NCBI GenBank assembly: GCA_035463115.1
Contig: DATHTO010000005.1
Coordinates: forward strand, 1-64,000
Length of the DNA stretch: 64,000 bases
Direction of reading: 5' to 3'
Origin: BPGL01 sp035463115
GTDB lineage: Bacteria; Actinomycetota; UBA4738; HRBIN12
This document shows, one piece after another, positions 1-9,078 of the stretch (positions within the stretch are counted from its first letter, which is position 1; every line of letters begins with the position of its first letter). The notes beneath the pieces are model-generated. The model did not search any database and was not told the DNA's origin. It worked only from the letters and a program-made list of their open reading frames with translations. A program made the position numbers and the translations under genes.

Positions 1-1
1 A

Positions 2-223
2 GCCGCGGCCGCGGCGGGTCTCCGCGCGACCCTCGAGACGCGACGTCGAGTCGTGCCGGTGCGGGACGTGCGCGGCGTCGCACGGGCGTCCCTCGTTGCG
101 AACGGGGCGACGGCCGCGATCGAGGTCGACGCCGATGCCGAGGAGGTGCGCCTCGACGGACGCCGGCTCGGGGCGGCGCCGGTCGCCGAGGTGCCGCTCA
201 GCCGTCGGTACCTGCTCGCGTGA
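2..223 (+). CDS. ureC: Urease subunit alpha, C-terminal fragment
   Basis: Only the last 73 codons are in the window; the 5' end lies upstream. The visible part matches the end of UreC. A stretch that reads RRVVPVRDVRGVARASLV corresponds to the family's 'VxVxxxRxxxKADMV' segment. It is followed by IEVDADAEEVRLDG (family: IEVDPETYEVRADG) and an ending SRRYLLA (family: AQRYFLF). Urease hydrolyses urea to ammonia and carbamate in the cytoplasm using a dinuclear nickel site in this subunit; the nickel ligands are upstream and cannot be seen. The Tyr-Phe-Leu-Phe ending is altered to YLLA, so this may be a divergent member. The call rests on C-terminal similarity alone. Confidence 0.75.
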   Translation, partial: AAAAAGLRATLETRRRVVPVRDVRGVARASLVANGATAAIEVDADAEEVRLDGRRLGAAPVAEVPLSRRYLLA

Positions 224-279
224 CGAGCCCTCCACGGGCCGGCGTCCCCGGTTGCCGACCGCTCGGAGCGCAGCCGTTT

Positions 280-298
280 GATACCCTGGGGGGGTATC
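280..298 (+). promoter_or_regulatory. CsoR-like copper operator
   Basis: A perfect 7-bp inverted repeat, GATACCC and GGGTATC, is separated by TGGGG. It lies 36 bp before the HMA gene. The TACCC-(G-rich)-GGGTA pattern is that of CsoR-family operators, which repress copper-handling genes until Cu(I) binds the repressor. A TATCCA -10-like hexamer at 295-300 overlaps the right arm. No csoR gene is visible in the window. Confidence 0.55.
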
Positions 299-333
299 CA
301 TCCCACGAGCCAGACGCATGGAGGACGAGATCG

Positions 334-552
334 ATGACCGAACCTCGCCTCGCCTTCGAGGTCCCCGGGATGACGTGCGATCACTGCGTGCGCGCGGTGT
401 CCGGTGAGCTCGCGTCGATCGACGGCGTCACCCACGTCGACGTCGACCTCGCGACGAAGCGCGTCGTCGTCGACGGCACCGACGACGTGGCCGCGGTGCG
501 GGCCGCCGTCGACGAAGCCGGCTACGAGGCCGTGATCGCGGGCGACGCATGA
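334..552 (+). CDS. Heavy-metal-associated (HMA) domain copper chaperone, CopZ-like
   Basis: A 72-aa single-domain protein. The motif PGMTCDHC near residues 11-18 is the HMA metal-binding loop, with the CxxC cysteines that bind Cu(I). The rest has the beta-alpha-beta-beta-alpha-beta length and pattern of the family (VTHVDVDL, VVVDG, AVDEAGYEA). It is expected to carry Cu(I) in the cytoplasm, usually to a CopA-type ATPase; no such ATPase is visible here. The ATG at 334 has GGAGGA about 9 nt upstream, so I chose it over earlier in-frame codons. It overlaps the next gene by 4 nt (ATGA), and the pair sits behind a CsoR-like operator, so copper-induced expression is likely. Confidence 0.88.
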   Translation: MTEPRLAFEVPGMTCDHCVRAVSGELASIDGVTHVDVDLATKRVVVDGTDDVAAVRAAVDEAGYEAVIAGDA

Positions 553-1418
553 GCCTCGTGGCCTGGCAGGACGTCGGGCACATCCGCGTCGCCGCCCTGC
601 TCGACGGCGACGCCGACATCGCGACGTCGGTGACCGAGGCCTTCCCCGACATCCCCGCCGACGTCCTCGCGTCCGGCGAGCACACCGTGCCCGGCATCCA
701 CGGCTCGGAAGGCGCATGGCACCTGTACTCGCGGGCCTGGCTCGTGCTGCATCCCGGCGGCGTGCTCCTCGTCGACACCGGCGTGGGGGGATCCCGCGCG
801 CCGGCGTCGGGGTGGTTCCCGCATCCCGGCCGCCTGCACGAAGCCCTCCGCGAGGCCGGGACGACGGCCGACCAGGTCGACACCGTCGTGATCACGCACG
901 TGCACGACGATCACCTGAGTGGCGCCGTGACCGACGGCGACGAGCCCGTTCCTGCGTTCCCCCGCGCGCGGTACGTGATCCAGCGCGACGACATCACGTT
1001 CCAGCGAGCCGCCGCCGCCGACAGCGAGGACGACCGCGAGATCCTCGAGCGTTCCCTCGAGCCGCTCCTCGACGCCGACGTGGTCGACGTCGTGGAGGGT
1101 CACCACGAGCTCGCCGACGGCGTCGAGATCCGGCACGCTCCCGGCCACACGCCGGGACCCCAGATCGTGCGCCTGCGCTCGCGCGGCCGGCGGCTCACGA
1201 TCACGTCCGACGCGTTCCTTCACCCAGCGCAGCTGGCGCGCCCGGACCTGCCCGCGGGCACCGATGCCCAGCCCGCCCAGGCGGCCGCGACGCGGCGTGA
1301 GCTCCTCGCGTCGCTCCTGTCGAACCCGGGCACGGTGATCGCGCCGACCCACCTCGACGCCGCCTTCGGAACCGTCGCCGCGGGGCGCGGCGGGCTCGCC
1401 GCCTGGCGACCGATCTGA
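549..1418 (+). CDS. Metallo-beta-lactamase-fold hydrolase
   Basis: 289 aa. It has the MBL-fold metal motif THVHDDH (H117, H119, D121, H122), a GHTPG motif with the next ligand at H200, an Asp at about 221 (ITSDAF) and a late His in APTHLD. These complete a dinuclear metal site of the glyoxalase II/lactonase type. No signal peptide is seen, so it should be cytoplasmic. The start overlaps the stop of the HMA chaperone (ATGA), so the two are probably translationally coupled and share the copper-type operator. The substrate is unknown. Pairing with a copper chaperone is unusual, and a role in copper or thiol stress is only inference. Confidence 0.82.
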   Translation: MSLVAWQDVGHIRVAALLDGDADIATSVTEAFPDIPADVLASGEHTVPGIHGSEGAWHLYSRAWLVLHPGGVLLVDTGVGGSRAPASGWFPHPGRLHEALREAGTTADQVDTVVITHVHDDHLSGAVTDGDEPVPAFPRARYVIQRDDITFQRAAAADSEDDREILERSLEPLLDADVVDVVEGHHELADGVEIRHAPGHTPGPQIVRLRSRGRRLTITSDAFLHPAQLARPDLPAGTDAQPAQAAATRRELLASLLSNPGTVIAPTHLDAAFGTVAAGRGGLAAWRPI

Positions 1419-1549
1419 GCGAACCTGCCGCCCGCGTTCCGCCGCAGCGAAACCGCGCGCACGGCGCGTGACCTGGGTCTTCGACCGGATCCGGCGGAAG
1501 GGGTGGCCAAAGTGCCGGGTGGCTGTCTAGGGTCTGGCGCATCCCACAT

Positions 1550-1993
1550 ATGCGTTTCCGACGCCTGCTCATCCTCGGCTCGGTCATCGCGCTGCTGGCG
1601 AGCGCGTGGGCCCCCGCGCAGGCGGGATCGCGGTCAGGCACCTACCGCGCCCGTCTCCTGCGCGTCGTCAACGACGTCCGGTCGCACCACGGCCTTCGGC
1701 GCCTCGACGTGAACGTGAAGCTGTCGGGCTACGCGAAGCGGCACAGCAACGAGATGGCCGATCGCAGGTGGTTGTTCCACACGAACGACCTGTACAGCCG
1801 GGTCCGTGCGTACCGCGCGACGGCGTGGGGCGAGAACGTCGGCGTCGGCGGGACGATCGGTCGCGTCGTGAAGGCGTGGATGCGGAGCTCCGGTCACCGT
1901 GCGAACGTGCTCAACGGACGCTTCCGCAAGACCGGCATCGGCGTCGTCAAACGCGCCGGCCGCGTCTGGATCACGCAGATCTACTACGGGTAG
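1550..1993 (+). CDS. Secreted CAP/SCP-domain protein
   Basis: 147 aa. Residues 1-25 form a signal peptide (MRFRR, then a hydrophobic stretch ending AQA), so the protein is exported. The remainder is a CAP/SCP (PR-1-like) domain: LLRVVNDVRSHHGL, LSGYAKRHSNEM, GENVGVGG and SSGHRANVL with its conserved His, then GIGVV and ITQIYYG. Bacterial SCP proteins are extracytoplasmic and mostly of unknown biochemical activity. At 147 aa it is a single minimal domain. It is a monocistronic-looking gene that converges on the glutamate dehydrogenase gene with a shared hairpin between them. Confidence 0.85.
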   Translation: MRFRRLLILGSVIALLASAWAPAQAGSRSGTYRARLLRVVNDVRSHHGLRRLDVNVKLSGYAKRHSNEMADRRWLFHTNDLYSRVRAYRATAWGENVGVGGTIGRVVKAWMRSSGHRANVLNGRFRKTGIGVVKRAGRVWITQIYYG

Positions 1994-2002
1994 TTCCGCG
2001 AT

Positions 2003-2034
2003 CGTCGAACGCCGCCCCCGGCGGACGTTCGACG
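2003..2034. terminator. Bidirectional hairpin terminator
   Basis: Between two convergent stop codons an 8-bp stem (CGTCGAAC with GTTCGACG) encloses a second 5-bp stem (CCGCC with GGCGG) over a short loop. There is no T-tract on either strand. It could stop transcription from both directions. Confidence 0.55.
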
Positions 2035-2039
2035 GCGGT

Positions 2040-5000
2040 TCAGCCGGCGAGCGCTCGGACCTGGCGCAGCGCGACGGTGATCTGAGCGAGGTCGGTGACG
2101 CCTTCGACGGCGAGCTGGCGCACGAACCGCTGAACGCGACCCACCTGCTCGGCGTGCGCATCGAAGAAGTTCTCGACGGCCTCGTCGATCGGCGCGCCCC
2201 CCGCCTGCTCGAGCACGAGCTCGCAGAGCGCACGCCGCACGGCGAGCAGATCGTCTTCCATCGACTGCTTCGCCCACCGACGCCACCGCGTTCCCACCGG
2301 AAGCTCGTCGAGCCGGTGCTCGAGCCAGTCGATCTCGAGCTTCTCGCCGAGGAGGAAGAACCCGCGGGCCACCTCGAGCGGCGCGCGTCCCGTCGCGGCG
2401 GACACGGCGATGATGTCGGGCGCGTGCACGAGCTCGGCCTGGAACGCGTGGCGCCTCGCGACGACCTCGGGGACGCCGGCCTCGCGGAGACGCTCCGTCT
2501 CGTGCTCGTGCTCGTCGCGCCACGCCTCGGGCCCGATCTGGTCGATCACGTCGGCGAGCTCCCTGAACCGGTCGCGGGCCGACTCGACGGCGTCGGCGAG
2601 CCGCTGGCCGGCGGCCTGGACGAGGTACCACCGCGAGGTCGATCCCACGAGCCAGTCGACGCCGTTCAACAGCTCGATCTGGAGCTCGGGATCGATCACG
2701 CCGTCGAGGGCTTCGACGTCGTCCCACCGAGCCAGCGCGCCGGTCACGTCGCGGGCGATCCGGAACGCTCGCACGACGTCGGCGCCGCTCGCGCCCGTCT
2801 CGATCTGCATCCGCGACACGAACGTGATGCCCTGCGAGTTCACGACGTCGTTCGCGGCGAGCATCGCGATGATCTCGCGCTTCAACGGATGGTCCTCGAG
2901 GAGATGCTCGAACCGCGCGGCGATCACGTCGGGGAAGTAGCGCTCGAGGTCGCGGACGAGGTACGGCGTGTCCGGCAGCTCGCTCTCGACGAGATCCTGG
3001 TAGACCCGGCGCTTCGCGTACGCGAGCAGCACCGAGAGCTCGGGCCGGGTCATCCCCCCGCCGTTCGTCCGCCGCTCCGCCATCTCGTCGGGTGACGGGA
3101 GGAACTCGACCTCGCGGTCCAGCTCACCGTCGCCTTCGAGCTGGCGCATCAGGTCCTCGTAGGCCTCGATCCGCTGCGACGACACGAGCATCTCCTGCGA
3201 CAGGATCTGCGCCTGGAGGTAGTTGTCGTACAGGACCGCGCGCACGACGTCGTCGGCACTCGCCGCGAGGAGCTCGTTGCGTTCCGCGAGCGTCAGTTCG
3301 CCGCGCTGCATCGCGAGACCGAGCAGGATCTTGAGGTTGACCTCGTGATCGCTGGTGTCGACGCCGGCGGAATTGTCGATGAAGTCGGTGTTGATGCGGC
3401 CGCGCGCCAGGGCGTACTCGATCCGGCCGCGCTGCGTGAACCCGAGGTTCCCGCCCTCGCCCACGACCTTCGCGCGGACCTGGTTCCCGGACACGCGGAC
3501 GCCGTCGTTCGCGCGATCGCCCACGTCACCGTTCGTCTCCTTCGAATGCTTGACGTACGTGCCGATCCCGCCGTTCCACAACAGATCCACCGGCGCCTGG
3601 AGGATCAGGCGGATCAGCTGGTTCGGCTGCATCTCGGCCGGCGCGTCGTCGGGGATGCCGAGCGCCGCACGCGCCTGGGGCGAGGGCGTGACCGCCTTCG
3701 CCGCGCGGTCGACGACGTCGCCGCCCTCGGACAGCAGCGACCGATCGTAGTCGCCCCATGACGACCGCGGGAGCTCGAACAAGCGCCGACGTTCCGTCGC
3801 GCTCACCATGGGATCGGGTGTCGGGTCGATGAACACGTGTCGGTGGTCGAAGGCGGCCACGAGCCGGATCCGATCGGTGTAGAGCATGCCGTTGCCGAAC
3901 ACGTCACCCGACATGTCGCCGATCCCCACGACGGTGAAGACGTCGCGGGTCACGTCGATCCCGAGCTCGCGGAAATGCCGCTTCACCGACTCCCACGCGC
4001 CGCGTGCCGTGATACCGAGGGCCTTGTGGTCGTAGCCGGCGCTCCCTCCGGACGCGAACGCGTCCCCGAGCCAGAAGCCGTATCGCTCGCTCACGCCGTT
4101 CGCGATGTCGGAGAACGTCGCCGTTCCCTTGTCGGCGGCGACGACGAGGTACGGATCGGGACCGTCGAGCACGCGGACACCGTCGGGATGGACCGCCTCG
4201 CCCTTCACGAGGTTGTCGGTGATGTCGAGCAGCCCCTGCATGAAGGTGACGTACCGCTCGGTGACCTCGTTGCGGATCCCATCGGGCTGCATCGACGCCC
4301 GCTTCAGCACGAACCCGCCCTTCGAGCCGTCGGGCACGATGACGGAGTTCTTCACGCGCTGCGCCTTCATCAGTCCGAGGACCTCGGTGCGGTAGTCCTC
4401 GCGACGGTCCGACCAGCGGATGCCGCCACGCGCAATCATGCCCCCGCGCAGGTGGATCGCCTCGACGCGCGGGGAGTACACGAAGATCTCGAAGAGCGGG
4501 AACGGCTTCGGCATCTCGGGAACGTCTTCCGACCGGAGCTTCAACGAGAGGTAGTCGCGGCCCTCGAGGTACGCGTTCGTCCGCACGGTCGCGTCGATGG
4601 TGCCGAGGACGTTCCGCAGGATGCCGTCCTGGTCGAGCGAGGCGACCTCGCGCAGGTCGGCGAGGATCTCCCGGCGGAGCTCCGCCACCTCGTCGTCGTT
4701 GCCCTCTCGTGACGTGTCGAACTTCGCCTGGAACAGCCGCACGAGTCGCGCGGCGATGTGCGGGTTCTCCGCGAAGGCGTCGTTGCGGTACTCGGAGGTG
4801 AACCGCGATGACACGCGGGAGCGATAGGTCCGGTAGGAGCGCAGGACCTCGACCTCGTGCCAGTCGAGATCGGCGAACGTCACCAGCCGGTTCAGCGAGT
4901 CGATCTCGCACCGGCCATCCCACATCGCCGTGATCGCGTCGACCACGCGATCGGCCTCGGTCTCGAGGTTGAGCACGGCGCCGCGTGCGTCGAGGACACC

Positions 5001-6860
5001 GAAGTCGTGGATGTACGTCTTGCCATCACCGAGGAGACCCGTCGGAACCTCCTCGACGGCGCGCAGACCGAGCGACTCGAGGATCGGCATGAACTGCGAC
5101 AGGTCGACCTTGCCGCCGGTCTTGTAGAGCTTCACGCGGGTCAGGCGCTCGCCGGTGGTCTCGTTCCCGATGCCGACGACGACGCCGTCGGGATCGTTCG
5201 ACAGCTCCTCGAGCCGCAGGACGTCGTCGACCGTCAGCTCCCAGTCGGTATGCGCGGTCTTGTAGTACTCGGGGAACCGCGCGGCGTACCGGGACGCGAG
5301 CTCGGTGCCACGTCTGCGGCCGACCCGCGCGACGAGCACGTCGAGCAGATCGTCGTCCCACGTCCTGGACAGCCGCTCGACCTCCTCCTCGAGCTCCTCG
5401 TAGGGGATCTCGGGGATCTGGTGGCCGGGATCGACGTGGACGGTGAAGAAGATGCGTGCCTGCTCGGTCTCGCCGAGCGACAGGTGGTAGTCGATCGTGG
5501 AGCCGCCGAACCGCTCGAGGAACATCGCCTGCAGGCGACGGCGGAGCTCGGCGCTGAACCGCTCACGCGGAAGCGCGACCACGATCGACACGCTCCTGGC
5601 GTAGAGGTCGCGCCGCACGAGGACGCGGATCCCGCCGTGCTTCTCGAGCGCGAGGAGGCCGACGACGAGTTGGCGGAGCTCCTCCGTCGACGCCTGGAAC
5701 AGCTCGTCCTTCGGGAACGACTCGAAGAGCTCCGTGACCTCTTTGTAGTCGTGCGATCCCGGGATCAGGTCCTCGGCCGTGAGGATCTGGTCGAGCTTGT
5801 GATGCAGCAGCGGCGTCTTCGCCGCCGGTTCCATGTAGGCCTTGCTCGTGAACAGCCCGATCAGCCTGGCTTCGCCGATGATGTCGCCGTCGGCGGCGAC
5901 CTTCCGCACGCCGATGTAGTCCATCCGCGCCCGCCGGTGCACGGTGGAGTAGGACTTCGTCTTCGAGATCACGAGCAGATCGCCGTCCTCGATCCGCGCC
6001 CTCACATCGGGCAGGAGCTCCGTCAGCGGCGTCGGTTCGGCGAACGTCGACGTCGACACGTCGGAGAGGATGCCGAGGCCGCTGGCCGGCACCGCGTGGA
6101 TCGTGCGATCGTCGCCCGAGCCGAGCAGTTCGTACTCCCGGTAGCCGAGCAGGACGAAGTTCAGCTGCAGCAGCCACTCGAGGAAGTCGACGGTCTCGCC
6201 GACCTCTTGCGGCGAGTAGCGGACGGAGCCCGTGCGCGCGAGCTGCATCATGTGACGGACGCGGTCCTGCATCGGCTCGAAGTCCCGGACCACGAGGTGA
6301 ACGTCGTGGAGGACCCGCTCGAGGCGCCGTCGCAGCGCCTCCTTGTCCTCGTCGGCGAGCACCCGGTCGAGCTCGAAGTGCATCACCGACTCGCGGTGGC
6401 TGGCGTCGCGACCCGACGTGACCCGCTCGAGACGGCCGGCGTCGTCGCGCATCGTTCCGATCACGGGATGCAGCAGGCGGACGACGCCGATCTCGCGCGC
6501 GGCGAGCTCCTCGCTCACCGAGTCGACGAGGAACGGCGAATCGTCGGCGTTCGTCTCCACGACCGAACCGGTCGCCTCGTACCCGTCGTCGTCCAGGGTC
6601 GGATCGAAGACGCGAACCTGGAGCTGGCGGGAACCGCGCGCGTCGGCGAACGCGTACGCGGACCTGACGAGGCCGTACAGCTGATCGGTGCCGAGCGATC
6701 CGAGGTCGTCGGCGCTCAGCCGGCGCGTCAGCGACCGCGCGAAGCCGAGGAGCGCATCACGTCGCTCCGGCGCCTCACGCTCGATCCGCTCGAAGAGCGA
6801 CTGGAGGGTCGGATGCACCGACGACGGCGGGTGGACGGAGCCCGGCGACGTGCCTGCCAT
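2040..6860 (-). CDS. NAD-specific glutamate dehydrogenase, large (about 180 kDa) type
   Basis: 1606 aa, matching the length of the large NAD-GDH family first described in Streptomyces clavuligerus. It interconverts glutamate and 2-oxoglutarate plus ammonium, using NAD, mainly in the catabolic direction. The long N-terminal half (about residues 1-700) is the regulatory region with ACT-like segments. The catalytic part follows: a glycine-rich segment with the lysine motif GSKGGFVLK near residue 850, then VVGIGDMSGDVFGNGML and PVDLLWNGGIGTYVK further on. No domain looks interrupted. The ATG at 6860 is preceded by a CACAAT -10-like hexamer 9 nt away, so the transcript may be nearly leaderless. 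The gene stands alone. Confidence 0.93.
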   Translation of the reverse strand: MAGTSPGSVHPPSSVHPTLQSLFERIEREAPERRDALLGFARSLTRRLSADDLGSLGTDQLYGLVRSAYAFADARGSRQLQVRVFDPTLDDDGYEATGSVVETNADDSPFLVDSVSEELAAREIGVVRLLHPVIGTMRDDAGRLERVTSGRDASHRESVMHFELDRVLADEDKEALRRRLERVLHDVHLVVRDFEPMQDRVRHMMQLARTGSVRYSPQEVGETVDFLEWLLQLNFVLLGYREYELLGSGDDRTIHAVPASGLGILSDVSTSTFAEPTPLTELLPDVRARIEDGDLLVISKTKSYSTVHRRARMDYIGVRKVAADGDIIGEARLIGLFTSKAYMEPAAKTPLLHHKLDQILTAEDLIPGSHDYKEVTELFESFPKDELFQASTEELRQLVVGLLALEKHGGIRVLVRRDLYARSVSIVVALPRERFSAELRRRLQAMFLERFGGSTIDYHLSLGETEQARIFFTVHVDPGHQIPEIPYEELEEEVERLSRTWDDDLLDVLVARVGRRRGTELASRYAARFPEYYKTAHTDWELTVDDVLRLEELSNDPDGVVVGIGNETTGERLTRVKLYKTGGKVDLSQFMPILESLGLRAVEEVPTGLLGDGKTYIHDFGVLDARGAVLNLETEADRVVDAITAMWDGRCEIDSLNRLVTFADLDWHEVEVLRSYRTYRSRVSSRFTSEYRNDAFAENPHIAARLVRLFQAKFDTSREGNDDEVAELRREILADLREVASLDQDGILRNVLGTIDATVRTNAYLEGRDYLSLKLRSEDVPEMPKPFPLFEIFVYSPRVEAIHLRGGMIARGGIRWSDRREDYRTEVLGLMKAQRVKNSVIVPDGSKGGFVLKRASMQPDGIRNEVTERYVTFMQGLLDITDNLVKGEAVHPDGVRVLDGPDPYLVVAADKGTATFSDIANGVSERYGFWLGDAFASGGSAGYDHKALGITARGAWESVKRHFRELGIDVTRDVFTVVGIGDMSGDVFGNGMLYTDRIRLVAAFDHRHVFIDPTPDPMVSATERRRLFELPRSSWGDYDRSLLSEGGDVVDRAAKAVTPSPQARAALGIPDDAPAEMQPNQLIRLILQAPVDLLWNGGIGTYVKHSKETNGDVGDRANDGVRVSGNQVRAKVVGEGGNLGFTQRGRIEYALARGRINTDFIDNSAGVDTSDHEVNLKILLGLAMQRGELTLAERNELLAASADDVVRAVLYDNYLQAQILSQEMLVSSQRIEAYEDLMRQLEGDGELDREVEFLPSPDEMAERRTNGGGMTRPELSVLLAYAKRRVYQDLVESELPDTPYLVRDLERYFPDVIAARFEHLLEDHPLKREIIAMLAANDVVNSQGITFVSRMQIETGASGADVVRAFRIARDVTGALARWDDVEALDGVIDPELQIELLNGVDWLVGSTSRWYLVQAAGQRLADAVESARDRFRELADVIDQIGPEAWRDEHEHETERLREAGVPEVVARRHAFQAELVHAPDIIAVSAATGRAPLEVARGFFLLGEKLEIDWLEHRLDELPVGTRWRRWAKQSMEDDLLAVRRALCELVLEQAGGAPIDEAVENFFDAHAEQVGRVQRFVRQLAVEGVTDLAQITVALRQVRALAG

Positions 6861-6918
6861 GACGAGGGCATTGTGTCAGGTCCAGCCGCCCCGGGAACGC
6901 GCGGCCACACGCGAGCGC

Positions 6919-8814
6919 TCACCGAACCCGCGGCATCCGGCGGATCGCTTCGACCAGCTCAGCGGCGCGGTCGTACCGGCCGAACTGTGGCATCACGTAG
7001 ACCCCCGCGACGCCGTCGTCGCGCAGCTCCGCCACGGTCTCGCACGCGATCGCGAGGCCCTCGGCCCACCCGCGCTCGCCGTCGCCGGCCCGCTCGATCC
7101 TCCGGAGCGTCGCGTCGGGGATCGCGATGCCCGGCACCTCGTTGCGGAGGAACCGCGCGTGCCGGGCCGACGACAGCGGCAGCACGCCGGCCAGGAGCGG
7201 CACCTCGAGATCCGAGCCCGTCTCGTCGCGGAACACGTCGCGGAACGCGCGCAGCGGCGTCGCGCCGAACAGCGGCTGGGACAGCAGGAACCGGGCGCCG
7301 GCGTCGAGCTTGCGCCGGAGCACGCGTGACTCGCGCCTGCGATCGGGCGCGTGCGGTCCGACCGCGGCTCCGGCGAAGAAGGCCGTCGGCTCGCCGATCG
7401 ATGCACCGGCACGGTCGACGCCGGCGTTGAAGGCTTCGGTGATGAGCGACAGCAGCCCCGTCGCGGTCACGTCGACGTCGTTGAGCGTCTGCGGGTACTC
7501 GCCGACGGTCACGGGGTCACCGACGCAGACGAACAGGTTCCGGATGCCGAGCGCATGCGAGCCGAGGAGATCGCCTTGCAGGCGGAGGACGTTCCGGCCG
7601 CGCGTCGGGAAATGCAGCACGGTCTCGATCCCCGCGCGCTCCTCGATCGCGCGACAGGCGGCCCACGCGCTCATCCGCATCCTCGCCATCGGTGAGTCGG
7701 CGACGTCGATCACGTCCGCCCCGGCGTCCCGGAGCGTCGCGGCGCCGGCGACGACCGTCGCGGCGTTGAACGAGCGCGGCGGCTCCATCTCGACGGCCAC
7801 GACCAGATCGCCGCGGGCGATCGCGCGCTCCAGGTGGGTCCGTCCTTCGGTGGGCCGGTCGCGGACGGCGACCGCTTCGGCGGGGGTCGTCGTGGTCACG
7901 GAGGCAGGCCGTGGCGCGCGCGATCCCACCGCGTCCGCGATCGCCCGGATGTGCTCCGGGCCGGTGCCGCAGCAGCCACCCACGATCGAGGCGCCCGCAT
8001 CCACGAGCGCGGCGGCGACGTCGGCGACGTAGTCCGGCGTCGCCGGATACACCAGCCTGCCGCCCACCTCCGCCGGGCCGCCCGCGTTCGGGCTCGCGAG
8101 CATCGGAAGGTCCGGTGCCGCCCTCCGCATCGCGTCGATGATGCGGAGGGCCTGTGCGGGGCCTTCGCCGCAGTTCACACCGATCGCATCCACGTCGAGA
8201 TCCGCGACGACGGCAGCCACCGTCGTCGGCGTCGATCCGAGCAGGGTTCGGTCATCGCGCGTGAAGGTCGCGCTGACCACGAGCGGGATCTCCGGCGCCG
8301 CCGTCCGCGAGGCGCCGACCGCGACCTCGATCTCCCGGAGATCCGACTGCGTCTCCAGCACGAGGAGATCGACGCCGGCTCCCACGAGCGCGTTCGCCTG
8401 TTCGGCGTAGGCGTCGGCGGCCTCCGACTCGGGCACCCGCCCGTACGGCGACAGCCGGACGCCGAGGGGTCCGAGCGAGCCGGCGACGAGCGAGGCGCCC
8501 GACGCACGGGCGCAGGTGACCGCTGCGACGCACAGCGCCTCGACACGGTCGGCGAGGCCGTGCCGATCGAGACGGAACCGGTTCGCCCCGAAGGAGTTCG
8601 TCAGGACCAACCGGGCGCCTGCCTCCACGAACGAGCGGTGCGCTCGCTCGACGATGTCCGGGCGGCGGACGTTCTCGGCTTCCAGACACGCGTCGGCGGC
8701 CGATCCCATCGCGATCAGGGACGTCCCGAGCCCGCCGTCGGCGACGACGATCGATCCGGCCAGGAGGTCGCGGAACTCCTCCCGGTCGAGGCCCCGCGCC
8801 TGCGTGCCGTCCAC
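6919..8814 (-). CDS. Bifunctional homocysteine S-methyltransferase / methylenetetrahydrofolate reductase
   Basis: 631 aa fusion. Residues about 10-310 are a BHMT/MetH-type homocysteine methyltransferase domain: GGLGTSL at the start, the zinc ligands in GVNCGEGP and the GGCCGTGPEH pair. Residues about 330-625 are a MTHF reductase (MetF) TIM barrel, with VAVEMEPPRSF, VIDVADSPMARM and the ending YVMPQFGRYDRAAELVEAI. The fused enzyme can make 5-methyl-THF and use a methyl donor for methionine synthesis. The fusion occurs in Firmicutes (YitJ-like) and several actinobacterial lineages. It starts with GTG at 8814, with only a weak GGGAGA ribosome site. It is divergent from the repeat-tail protein gene. 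Confidence 0.9.
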   Translation of the reverse strand: MDGTQARGLDREEFRDLLAGSIVVADGGLGTSLIAMGSAADACLEAENVRRPDIVERAHRSFVEAGARLVLTNSFGANRFRLDRHGLADRVEALCVAAVTCARASGASLVAGSLGPLGVRLSPYGRVPESEAADAYAEQANALVGAGVDLLVLETQSDLREIEVAVGASRTAAPEIPLVVSATFTRDDRTLLGSTPTTVAAVVADLDVDAIGVNCGEGPAQALRIIDAMRRAAPDLPMLASPNAGGPAEVGGRLVYPATPDYVADVAAALVDAGASIVGGCCGTGPEHIRAIADAVGSRAPRPASVTTTTPAEAVAVRDRPTEGRTHLERAIARGDLVVAVEMEPPRSFNAATVVAGAATLRDAGADVIDVADSPMARMRMSAWAACRAIEERAGIETVLHFPTRGRNVLRLQGDLLGSHALGIRNLFVCVGDPVTVGEYPQTLNDVDVTATGLLSLITEAFNAGVDRAGASIGEPTAFFAGAAVGPHAPDRRRESRVLRRKLDAGARFLLSQPLFGATPLRAFRDVFRDETGSDLEVPLLAGVLPLSSARHARFLRNEVPGIAIPDATLRRIERAGDGERGWAEGLAIACETVAELRDDGVAGVYVMPQFGRYDRAAELVEAIRRMPRVR

Positions 8815-9010
8815 GGCGGCAGTCTCCCATCGTGGTCGCGGCTCGCCCGTGGGGTGCGCTTCCGTCGGGCGGAGGGCCGACGGAACGTCCGTGGCGCCGA
8901 TGGGACTTCCGGACGTAGCTGCGATCCGCCTTCCCCGGCTACGCTACGCGCGTCGATCCTCGCCGGAAACCAGCGCGGAGCGACGGCCGCGGAGGCCGCG
9001 CGCCGGCCGA

Positions 9011-9070
9011 CGGGCCGGAAGAGAGCGGGCCGGAGGAGAGCGGGCCGGGGCGGAACGGGCCGGGAGGGCA
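9011..9070 (+). repeat. Four tandem 15-bp repeats in a leader region
   Basis: Four exact-period units each begin CGGGCCGG and continue with seven mostly purine bases: AAGAGAG, AGGAGAG, GGCGGAA, GAGGGCA. They end 8 nt before the ATG at 9079. They lie in the presumed 5' untranslated region and include Shine-Dalgarno-like GGAG stretches. The 8815-9078 interval otherwise holds only a TACGCT -10-like hexamer at 8939-8944. Confidence 0.8.
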
Positions 9071-9078
9071 CGAACCGG

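Noticed and set aside
4857..7430. An 857-codon plus-strand open frame
   Set aside because: Antisense to the glutamate dehydrogenase gene; composition is that of a shadow.
7834..9078. Upstream extension of the receiver/repeat protein frame
   Set aside because: The open frame runs back through the antisense of the methyltransferase/MTHFR gene; receiver homology and a Met begin at 9079.
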